This document shows positions 1 through 9,900 of a stretch of 50,486 nucleotides of DNA, in pieces (position 1 is the stretch's first letter; each line of letters opens with the position of its first letter). Made by a program: the position numbers and the translations under genes. The notes under the pieces are model-generated. The model made no database searches and was not told the DNA's origin. It saw nothing but the letters and a program-made list of their open reading frames with translations. Source of the stretch: Klebsormidium nitens (taxonomy: Eukaryota > Streptophyta > Klebsormidiophyceae > Klebsormidiales > Klebsormidiaceae); the NCBI GenBank assembly GCA_000708835.1, contig DF237284.1, positions 52,886-103,371 on the forward strand. The letters are read 5' to 3'.

Positions 1-481
1 TGAGGCTGGCAGTATTATAATTCCTATATCATTATATCTCACAGACTCGGAGTTTCTGTGGTGGCACGACCTGTGCTCATGAAGTCCTGAAAACCTGGTG
101 TTAACCTGTGTTAACCTCGTCGTGTTAAGGTACGATGAGTGGGGCAGATGCAAGGAAGACGGGGTTAATTTCGTACAAACCCAGAAGGGTTTATGCCGTA
201 GTTTACTGCCAAACCCACCATCAAACCGGCTTCCACTGATGCCTAGAATTGGGCAGAAGCAAGCTTTTCTGAAGACTTCAGAAAACTTCACTGTCTTCAG
301 TGAAGTTTTCAACTTCAAGTTCAACGAGCAATTCACGTTCTGCAATCCAATTTCCATTGAAGATGGACTGCATGATCCGATGGAATTGGGTCATCTCAAG
401 CTGGGCTATCCAAGCACGCCCTTCCTATAGTCTCTTGTGTAATTGAAATTTGAGCAACTCCAGTTGCGTAGGAGGTCAGAG
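1..481. other. Upstream region of the first gene
   Basis: No convincing gene. An open stretch on the + strand reaches about position 430 but has no recognisable product. A hexamer-type repeat (TTCAACTTCAAG) sits near 305-326, about 155 bases before the first gene's start codon. A 5' exon of that gene could be hidden here but I cannot place it. Confidence 0.4.
305..326 (+). repeat. TTCAAC/TTCAAG hexamer cluster, copy 1
   Basis: Reads TTTTCAACTTCAAGTTCAACG on the + strand. The same motif in the same orientation relative to a downstream gene recurs at 26504-26539 and 50066-50095. It may be a 5' UTR or promoter-proximal microsatellite. Confidence 0.5.
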
Positions 482-1798
482 ATGGATGGCCAAAAGAGGA
501 AGCGAAGGAAGAAGGGGAGGACGCATCTCAGCACACCAAGGAAGCAGGGAAGGAAAGGACGACATCCTGTGGCAGAAGATGCAGACATTCTGGATCAGCA
601 GGCAGTAGTCCTGGAGGCAAACAATGATGAATGCAGTAGCGAGCCCGAATCTTGCAGCATTTCAGATGGTGCTTTTCCAGGGGAAGACACCCCGTTTATG
701 GGGGGAGCCAAGCCGCAGGTCCTGTCGGGGGAAAGCGAGCCTATTGAAAAGATAGCCCCGTCCAATCAGGAGGGCATTCAGAAGCAGCAGGGAAGTGAAG
801 AGCAGCGACAGGAGCCAGAGCAGGAGAGACAGCTGGGGCAATCAGTGCAGAAGGTTTCGCTTCCACCCCTTCCAATTGCCCCGCAAGCGGACATACAAAT
901 TGCGGCTCTGCCAGGCCATCAGTCACATCAACGGCTCAAGCCGCTGCGTCCGCTTGGGCCAGCTGGTGTGAATGCCCCCCAGTGGCCTGCACACACATTC
1001 TGGATGCACGGTGCTCCGCCATATGCACCCTTGCAAAGACCTTTAGATGGCCATCTTCAGCCCCGTGTCCAGATTCTACAGCCAAACCCCTCTCTTCCCC
1101 CTGTCATAATCTACCCTCCCCCAATCATGCTATCTCCTCCTCTGGGTCACCTGGGGCCAGGACCGTCAGCGCAGTCTGCAAGCCTCAACATTGATCCGCA
1201 GATCCTCTCTACATGGCCCCCACCAAAGCAGCAGACAGCTGCTGCTGCGCACCCTGAGCTTGTAAAACTGCTGACATGTAGCTGCGATAAATCAGGAAAT
1301 GAGAGGGGGGCCACTCAGACCCCGGCGGGGGATGCCACGCAACCTGCCAAAAAGTGCGCATGTGATGTCTACAAGTTCTGCAGACAGGTGGGGGCCTTGC
1401 CCTTGTCCGAAGACGTCGCCGCTGCCCTTGCAGCCTTTCAGCACGATGACACAACGAGGGGCCGCAAGGAGGAGGCTGTGCGGTACTTTCTGTCCCAGGT
1501 GATGCGCCAAGTTCTGGGGTTCAACGTTCCTTTCCTGCACAAGCTCTGTGCCTTGGCTGAGGCAGCCAACGCTCGCTCGCAGTGCGAGGCGACCAAGGGG
1601 GCTGGCTTGTCCACAAGGACCGAGTCCCTTTGCAACCTGGTCACGACGTGCTTGCCGCTAAAGCCTGCAACGTCAGCAGAACGAGCGCTGGGGACTGTGT
1701 TGCTTCCTCTAGAGTGTGTTGCTGCCAGTCCCTTCATATTCAAGCTCTACAAAGAGCTCAACATGAGCAAAGGGGCCCAGAAGAGAGCACCCACTTAG
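482..1798 (+). CDS. Unrecognised basic, Pro/Gln-rich protein (438 aa)
   Basis: I do not recognise this protein. It is one uninterrupted reading frame of 438 codons from the first in-frame ATG at 482; an in-frame stop lies at 440-442. Residues 5-13 (KRKRRKKGR) look like a nuclear localisation signal. Next come an acidic Ser/Glu stretch, a Gln/Glu-rich stretch, then a long Pro-rich, probably disordered region (about residues 130-260). The last 150 residues are Cys-containing and predicted helical by eye (CACDVYKFCRQ, then an Ala/Leu-rich stretch), so this is the likely folded domain. A splice acceptor just before the ATG (GGAGGTCAG) means it could also be the last exon of a longer gene. It converges with the glycosyltransferase gene downstream. 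A nuclear role is inference from the basic motif only. Confidence 0.6.
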   Translation: MDGQKRKRRKKGRTHLSTPRKQGRKGRHPVAEDADILDQQAVVLEANNDECSSEPESCSISDGAFPGEDTPFMGGAKPQVLSGESEPIEKIAPSNQEGIQKQQGSEEQRQEPEQERQLGQSVQKVSLPPLPIAPQADIQIAALPGHQSHQRLKPLRPLGPAGVNAPQWPAHTFWMHGAPPYAPLQRPLDGHLQPRVQILQPNPSLPPVIIYPPPIMLSPPLGHLGPGPSAQSASLNIDPQILSTWPPPKQQTAAAAHPELVKLLTCSCDKSGNERGATQTPAGDATQPAKKCACDVYKFCRQVGALPLSEDVAAALAAFQHDDTTRGRKEEAVRYFLSQVMRQVLGFNVPFLHKLCALAEAANARSQCEATKGAGLSTRTESLCNLVTTCLPLKPATSAERALGTVLLPLECVAASPFIFKLYKELNMSKGAQKRAPT

Positions 1799-3113
1799 CT
1801 AGCAATTTGATACAGACATGTCAAAAGGTCGACTTGTGTCTGGAATCGATCTCTCGTTAAGAACTCCAGATATGCAGATCTGGAACTTTGTAAACTAGGT
1901 ACATAAGGCTGTTATAGTAGGACGGGTACTGAATTCTGTGTGTTAGATCCTTACAAGGGCATGCAGCAATTCTTGGACGACTAGCTGCGGTGACATATCA
2001 TGCTCCGGGCCCATCATGCAATGTATGATGATTGTATGCCTCTTACAGACCGTTGTCAATCCACACATCTGTAGGGTAAAAGCCGTGTCACACTGAGCAT
2101 GTGCAGCCTGAGTTACGCAGCTGATTATATAGAGTTTATGTTTAGCTTATCCGTCCCAAGTTGGCTAGCTGTCATCAAAGATTGTCTGATTGCAATAGTT
2201 CTGGTCAACACCAGCTATCCGACTTAGGTAGTCGAGAGTGAACTTCCTCTTATATGTCCTTCTTGCCATGACGCCACAATCCGGGCCCAAGCCCAGTACA
2301 TACAGCTAAAGGGTGGTCACCATGGTCTGCTTAATTCATGCATATCAAATCGTCATACACGATATGTCTTATGAGGACCTACAGACAGTACGTACGGTAT
2401 ATACGTGTGCAACACGAAATATATAGTCTGGAGATTGTACCTACACAGCCGGGTACTTGAAACTAAAACATTGAAGGTGCCACCACGAAGTTGCATCAAT
2501 GATGCCGCCACAACCAATCTGCTTAAAAATGGTGCCAGAATCATCGATCATATCTGATGCACAGTGACAGGGCAGGCCATCATATATGTGCAGATATGAT
2601 CAATTGTCTGTGGCCGCGGCTTGTAGTTGCGGCAGTGGATTGGAATGGGCATTCATGATTGATTTCACATGGAAGCGACATGACAAATGCAAAACATAAT
2701 CGACAATGACCAACGTCGAAAATTATGCCCACAATGAAACAGCCGAGGCCACCACATGGGCACCACATACGGGCCCGGCGCAACGACCTCAATGTCTACC
2801 CCGCCAAATTGGACGTTCTCAACGAGGGTTAATTGCGGCCAAAACGATCTTAAGATAGCAATCTCAAGCAGCTGCTGTGCCCTTTATGGTCTCACGTGAA
2901 CGACCTGCTATGAACGTGTTCCAAAGCAGCGCTGAGATACTTTCCTAAGGTGACGCAGGCTGGAGCTCCTCCATTGGCTGACGTGAGCTTAAGCATGAGA
3001 GCTCAAACATAACGTGAGCTTTGACCTTCTGCAATGTCAGTGTATTATGGCCTTGACAATCAACAGATTGTGAAGATCTCAACATGTCAAACACATTAAA
3101 GTTACAGATCGGC
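1799..3113. other. Intergenic region between convergent genes
   Basis: AT-richer sequence between the 3' ends of the first gene and the glycosyltransferase. Only short open frames without recognisable products. A lone GGGTGGTCAC at 2311-2320 matches the terminal repeat of the element at 3297-3608, but no second end was seen. Confidence 0.5.
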
Positions 3114-6100
3114 TTACTTGCTTCCTTTGTCCTCCTTCCATAGCTGCCAAAAGTATCCCCCTTCACCACGATACCAGACAGCCAGACGCGAAGGGGGCAC
3201 GCCAAGTTTGTAGGCCATGATAATAAATTGGTTTGTTAGCTGCAGGCGGATCGTGTATGTGTCAGCGCAGACGAGAAATAAAAGAGTCGTCTCATAGGGT
3301 GGTCACATTTGAGGCCGCGACGACCCTTGGGGCCGGAATTCCGGCCCTCGGAGTGGCAAATCCACCCTCGGGGCGGAATTCCCACCCTAAGGTTCGGGGT
3401 CGCAACAGCTTTAGCCGATCCAAGACCTCCGAACTAGGGTGGGTTCGCTCAATATACCGTCGCGACTTGAGACTGCACAAAGCGGAAAGTTCTAGCTGTC
3501 CAGTCGAGTGGCCCCAACTGCAAATATGACCGAAGTGGGTTTCAAGGGTCGGTGCGCACCCTTCGGGTTCGGTGCGCCGGTTTTCCGAGGATACAGATGT
3601 GACCACCCCATCAAATGTGCCTTCAAATCTTTGAGCAGAACGAGAATAACTGAATACGAAAGGAAGTAACCGGCTCACTGCTGAGTCGTAAAATTCCCTG
3701 AATTGAGTGGGAGGAAGTGCAGGAACGTCGAGGCAGACCAAATTCAAAAACACGGCTCTGACATGACATTCCAATGACAGACAATGGAATCTCCACAACG
3801 AATCTGTTCCACTCGATCAGAACCAGTAACAGCAAGCAAGCAAGAATCTGCAAGCTAGACGCTTTCTTTCAAAAAGCCCGCAGATAAGCATTTGCACAAT
3901 ACGAAAGGTTCTATACAAAGGGAGTAACGAGACAACGCTCCGCCACTTCGTGCGATTCAGATCCACGTAAACTTGTCACGAAATGGACCTCATAAACGAG
4001 CGAAGCGCCCAGATTTGAAAGCGGCCGAAGACACAACTTACCGTTGTTTGTAGGACACCTTTCTTCTCCCATCTTCTCGCCGATGCTGTGATGGTCGCAT
4101 CTATCAGCGTCGGTTGGCTGAGCTTTTTAAGGTCGCGAACCTGTAGAGACACGTAGGATACACGGGCTCACAAAGGGCCTCGGTAAACTTCCACCTGGCT
4201 GGCTCCTTCGTCTCGCAGACTGGTTTAGAGTACCATACAGGGTCGAAGATGACTCAACGGAAGGACTGATACAAAGGAGATGCTGCAAGAAGCTCCTCGT
4301 GGTGACTTATAGCATCTGCTCAGGCCTCACTAAAGATGCTTTTCAAAGCTGCTTCTGGCAATGTCAGTACTTTAACGCAACGCCCTCTTCGAGCTTAATT
4401 CGGGGTGGGCATAATGGCGACAGCGTGGAGCTGTTATGGGAGAAAGTGACCCGCCTCACCAACTGGTAGTCCTCCATGAGGGGCATGTCGCGGTAGCCTC
4501 CCACCTCTTCAAACAGGCGGCGGTGGACAAAGATGCCCTGATCTGCAGCACATGATTGCAATGACAGTCAGGTGCCGTCACAACGTATCTCGAGCAGGGC
4601 ACTTAACCACGAAAGACAAAACCACCAGAGTGAACGTGTTCCGTGGGTTGACAGTGTTCCAATCTTGGCCCGACAAAATCCATGGTCGAGCCTTCAGCGA
4701 TTTTCTGAGGGGCATGGACGGAATCAGGGCTTGAAGCCCGACCTAAACGACCGTGTGAGCGAATGTTTCCGACCTTGAATCTATCTCAAATACTACTCAA
4801 GGTATTCACACAAGGAATTAGGCAAACGCGATCGTGATCAGTGCTCGTTCGTACGCAAAGCAGACAGCGGCTTGCCTCCGTAGGGAAGGTGTTTCCACCT
4901 GGTTCGCATCTCGACCCCCTTCTCCACCATCCGGAGCCCTGCGCCAGGGCCGTCGAGTGCGATCTTTGTGAAAGCTCCCCAGCCCGGGGGGGAAGGAGGT
5001 CTGCTTCTAGCCATGCCTGCTTTGGTTTGTGGGAGGGTGGCTTCTGGTGGAGGGGATGGTGACCCTGTGTCTGAGGGGCACATGGCATCCAGAATAAGGC
5101 TCTGGTACCTGAAGACCAGAATGTTACGAGGTCAGGCACAGTTCTGGGTTGAGAAAGAAGGTGGCTGATTGTTTGCAGTAGTTAACTTGACCCGTAGCAG
5201 GGTTAAGTTGCGGAACAGCGGAGTGTAAGTTTTGTGGCTAACGCATACACCCGTTGCCCATCTTTCAAAGTGGTACTCAGAGGGACCACGGCATTCACGA
5301 AAAGACAGCCCAAAGAAGCAAAGTAATTAGGACCGAAGTTTCTCGTGGGACCACTCTGCCTTGTATTTTAGGCCCTTGAAGAGTTTACTCAAGCACAATC
5401 GCTTCACTTTTCCGATCGCTTAGCTTTTGATTACTTCATTGGCTTTTTGATTGGCTTCCTGCGGATCAACTTGACCTCTTCGAACCTCAGCCACTCACCC
5501 TGGGGGAAGAACACAGTCGCTATGCAGAAAGAGCAGCACATCCCCCTTTGCAACTTGGGCCCCCGCGTTCATCTGGGCCGACCTGCCTTTTGGTGCTTCA
5601 ATAACTCGTGCACCCATAGACTTTGCGATCTCGCGCGTCTTATCCGTAGAACCCCCATCGACAACAATGATCTCTGCCGCACGTTCGGCATCTTTGGGGC
5701 TTCGTGCACTGTAGAGAAAGAGAAAGCCAACATCAGGAGTTTTAGAAAGGAGGGGCAGCATGAGCAACTTAGTACTAGTACGAAGGAAGTGGTTGGAGAC
5801 TGCACTAGTATGCGGTACTGAGCCCTTGAACACCTAAGGAGACAACTCGAGTTCAAACGCCCCCAGGACCCACCCACAATACAATTAGCTAAAGACAAGG
5901 ATTGGCATTATCCACTTTCCATTTAGCAGATGCTGTGTGCTCCCTCGCTAGAAGTCAACAAGATTGCAATGGAACACACTTTTTGATTTTAAAGTTCCCA
6001 CCACCATTTGTATCGAAGTTCCCCCACTGTGACAACATGCCCCTGCAGGAACCAAGGAATAGATCAGAGAGCAGCCAGATGTTGCTTTCCCACCTTTTTA

Positions 6101-6248
6101 GTGCACCGCTGATGTTTGCCTCCTCATTGAAAGCTGGAACAATCACTGAAAGAGTCTCGCAGCTGCACTCTTCCTTGGCTTTCTCCTGCTTTTTAGTGGC
6201 CTCATTTCCAGTTCCCTTGGACCGCCCCAAGAACGGAAAAACGAGCAT
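3114..6248 (-). CDS. Family 2 glycosyltransferase, TIGR04283-like, 6 exons (301 aa)
   Basis: Predicted GT-A fold glycosyltransferase of family 2, resembling the TIGR04283 group of algae and bacteria; the sugar donor and acceptor are unknown. Exons on the - strand: 6248-6094, 5708-5499, 5108-4876, 4542-4460, 4140-4042, 3239-3114. Phases join exactly and sum to 906 nt. Visible motifs: VPAFNEEANI (38-47) and VVDGGSTD (67-74) for nucleotide binding, GRSAQMNAG (93-101), HSDC at 114-117 in place of the usual DxD-type HADT, GDQGIF (199-204), PLMEDY (220-225) and SARRW (247-251), all typical of the family. A Ser/Pro-rich insert in exon 3 (about residues 133-170) separates the halves. Intron 3 starts with GC (AG|GCAAGC), needed to give GDQ across the junction. 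The start is the first ATG in frame; an out-of-frame ATG at 6280 opens a short upstream ORF. It is divergent from the DUF760 gene. Confidence 0.88.
3296..3609. mobile_element. MITE-like element with terminal inverted repeats
   Basis: About 314 bases bounded by GGGTGGTCACAT (3297-3308) and its exact reverse complement ATGTGACCACCC (3597-3608). CAT at 3293-3295 and CAT at 3609-3611 could be a 3-base target duplication, with one extra A on the left. The inside is GC-rich with short internal repeats (GGAATTCC and CGGTGCGC types) and has no transposase, so it would be non-autonomous. It lies in the last intron of the glycosyltransferase gene (4041-3240). Confidence 0.6.
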
Positions 6249-6993
6249 GTTCACTATTGGAAGAACACCACCCCATTCATGGTGAACTCTACGAGACGCA
6301 GTCTGAGCAGAGAGGCTACTCGATTGACAGGTAAAGGGGTTGAAGTTTGCCCCAACACCCTATCCAATCATCAGCAACTACTGGCTTCCCTGCAAATTGC
6401 TTGCTGAGTGGTTGATGCAGAGCTGTTTGATACAACTCATTGTCTCTCAAGTTTTCCAGTAAAGGAGACTGGGGGCCACATTTAAAAACTAATGCTGGTG
6501 CCACCAGACGGCACTGCGCGCTTTTCTGTCAGCTCTTCAAAACAAGTACATGTGGGACTGACGTTGCTTGCAACAGATCGAGCTTCAGAAGCATCTATCC
6601 TTGAAGAGCCACAAGATTTTGGAAGGTCGCCATTCCACTTGGCCAGTGCTGCAGAATGTCCTGAAAGGACTTGGCAGACTCACTGTTGAAGGTCAACTCG
6701 GACAGTGTCAGCATTTTGACCACTGTATAATTCATTCATTCATTCAAACTTGAAAACTCGCAAGATTGTTCAGAAGTTCACTTCGACTTGGACAAAGTGC
6801 GCAGTGTGGCAAGTTTGGCAAGAAATGCCGTTTCAGCAACAATAATCAGGTGTGGAGAGAAGGGAGCACAAAGTAGGATGCTGTACTTTGCTGATTGACA
6901 GGTGCATAGCTCACGGGCTGCATATACCTAGCTGGTTCTCTGATGGCTGGCCAAGTCTGTTCCTGACATCAGCAGCAAAGTTGCAAACGAAAG
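6249..6993. promoter_or_regulatory. Divergent promoter region, glycosyltransferase / DUF760
   Basis: 745 bases between two divergent start codons. It must hold both promoters and 5' UTRs. A CATT tetranucleotide run lies at 6730-6745. No TATA box can be assigned with confidence. Confidence 0.5.
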
Positions 6994-9900
6994 ATGGGGT
7001 CGAATGTGCTCTTTCGGTGCATTGGCCTCAACCAACCGAAGCAGGTCTCTTTCGTTGGCAAACAAGATTCCTGCATTGCAGAAAGATGCATAGATGCATG
7101 TGCTCCGTCTTCTTCACATTCATTCTTCTGTGGCAAGGCAAGGCAACAGACATCGCACGTCAACCGCAGGTTAAAGAATGTTTTTGAAAACCACGCTTTC
7201 AACAAAAACTGGGAAAGCAGCCCCTCTGCATTTAGTTCCAAACATGATATATTACGGCCAATGCATCTGGGCGATGGTGGCTTGGAAAGTTCAGTGCATA
7301 GACCGGGGAGGCGGAGGAGGGGCCGGCGGCGGCAGGTGCACGTATGTGCAGGGAATGCTTCGGACGCCGACGAGAAGCCACAGATCAATGTGAGCTTCTG
7401 CACTACAGTTGCAAAACCTCTCCTCTAGAGGATGAGGTGCGAGGATAGCGATCCTACACACTGGAACCTATCAACAGTCTGCTCATTTGAAACAGTGGGG
7501 CAGGTAACTAAGTGAGCCGGTCTGTTTTTCTAGAAAGTTGGCACAACGAAAGCATTCCTAGGACTCCCAATTTAAAACCTTGGACAGCTTCTGTGGTGGT
7601 GGTACAGCTTAGTTGTGTGGACTGCAGACAGACCGGCTTGACAGTCTTTCTAATGGCATAGTGGAAGTCGCAGTGTGGGAGGAAGTCTACAAAACGTGCA
7701 CTTGCCCAGGCTGCTCAAGAAGTGCGTTCAAGGTCTGCCATGACCAAGAATTGTCACATCAAATCACTTCTATTCCTCAAGGCCAGTGTCCCAGCGGATC
7801 AGTATATCCCGCCAAGGCCTCATCAATGTCAGGATTCTGTATGAAGTCTAATCCTTCTGATGAGTTTTCTGTGCTGGCGGACCCCACAACTCGAGAATCT
7901 TTACGTTGCTCGCAGGGGAAAACAAAGCGAGATATGTTGCTGGAGTACGTCAAGAACGTGAAGCCGGAGTTCATGGATCTCTTCGTCAAGGGCACACCAG
8001 AGACGGTATGCAGACTTGCCTACCGGGACATTCATCATTTGAAGGCAGATTGTGGCGCTGCTGAAGCTGTCATTTGATAAGGGAGAGCGCGTACTACGTA
8101 CTGTCTCCTGACTTTGTAGGCAATCTGACCCAAAACGGACCTCTTGATCCCTTGTCAACTGGCTAAGTATCTGTCAACGCCCTCTTCATCTGAAGTCATT
8201 GACAGGTCTGGAGTCATAAACGCACTCAGATGCATATAAAGACAAGCCCCAAACCAGACTCCTACTGATCTTGACCCAGACCCTTTGACTCGGGATATCC
8301 AGATTGGACGTGCTGGAATTTTGGAGACCACTTCAGGTAGTTCAGGTCATTGCCTTGATTGTTGCAACCTTCTCAACATGTACTCACATCACTATGAACT
8401 AATAATCTCATAAATTTACTTTTGCCAGGTCGTGGACGCCATGCGACAAACGGTGACCAACATGCTCGGCACGCTGCCCCCACAGGTGAAATTCGTCTCA
8501 CTTCTCTTTAGGTCCTTTCGTTTCTGATGCTGCCCTTTTCGCCAGTGTTATTTCAAAGGGGTGTGAACAAGCCAGAAGGTTCTGCTATGAAGATTGTGCT
8601 AGAAAACGACCTTGCAGTGAAGAGAGGGCGTGGATTTTGGAAGAGCGAGACCTGGTAGTGTCATTGAGTCTGCATCGAGAAAGCACATGACTTTTTTGGA
8701 ACTCTGAAATTTTTGCATTAGTACTCTACATGCATGCCACTGCAAACGTTTGTGCTGATTCATTCAAAGCTCTCTAGGCGCTTTCATTATGTCTTCGTGC
8801 ATCTCGAGAAATGATCCAATCAGGCCTTCACAGTCCTGTGATCTTCTATGCCAAGGACCCTCTTCATTGCCCTAGGACTTTCACGACGACCATCCCTACA
8901 CCGTCTGCCCTCTTCTAACGAGGCCCCTTCTCCTTACAAAGGCGACATCGTACTTGAATGTTCTAGAAAAGTCTGCTCGAGTTCCTCGCAACCTCTTCGC
9001 TAGGTTTGCACCAGAGCTGTTCTTTGTTGCGGGGTCTTCCAGGTGACAATTTGCGACGTGGCGAGACCCCGGCGCAGATCATGTACAGCGTACCGACATC
9101 CTGGGCCATTGTCGGGAAAATCGAGTGCCAAGCTTTTCGAGTCTTCCAGAAACCCGTTGTTCATTTCATTCCGTTCCATTCCGTTCCCCCGCAGTTCTTT
9201 GGAGTGACCATCCTGACGGTGGGCGAGAACCTGGCGCAGCCGATGTCAAGTGTACTGAAACTGCGAGCGAGATCCGAATTCAGCAGATTGTCCGATATTC
9301 TTAGGATCCCGCTTGAGTACCTCACGACCTCAATCAGAATGTCCAAAAATACAAGAACTTAAAAAAAATCAAACCTTCAAGGCCGTTCCTCCTGCAGTTT
9401 TTCGAGGTGACCATCTCGACGGTGGGCGAGAACCTGGCGCAGCTGATGTACAGCGTGCTGATGACGGGCTACATGTTCCGCAATGCCTACTACCGCATGG
9501 AGCTCGCGCACACGCTGGATCTGCAAGCCCTCCCGGACCCAGAGCGCTGCAAAGAGGTGAGCATGGTTCGTTCAGGTTCGTTTGAAGACCTGTTAGACTA
9601 ACTTAGTTGCTCTCAAGCAAGCTTAGCTGTGCGGTTAGTCAGACACACAGAATGGTTCGCGCACACGCTCCACTTGCAGGCGCTGCCGGACTCAGACCTT
9701 TGCAAAGAGGTGAGTAGTATTCGGCTTTGCCGGAAGACCTGTCAGACGGGTCCGTCTTTAATCAAGCTGTTATGTCGCTGAAGATTCGGACGTACGAACT
9801 AGGCATGGAGCTTGCACACACGCCGTGGACCTGCAGGCTTTGTCAAACCCAGAGCGCTGCAAAGAGGTGAACAGGGGCTGATTCGAAAGCCGGCCGGAGA

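Noticed and set aside
3292-3798. 168-codon - strand open frame crossing the MITE-like element
   Set aside because: It is partly the element itself and lies in the glycosyltransferase intron between two well-supported exons.
9397-9556. V-type ATPase subunit a, suggested by the YYRMELAHTLDLQ stretch
   Set aside because: The other exons (EYVKNVKPEF, QLLDYLKALQP, LLYWLMVVGYSIRS) fit DUF760 in order and phase; no V-ATPase membrane domain follows.
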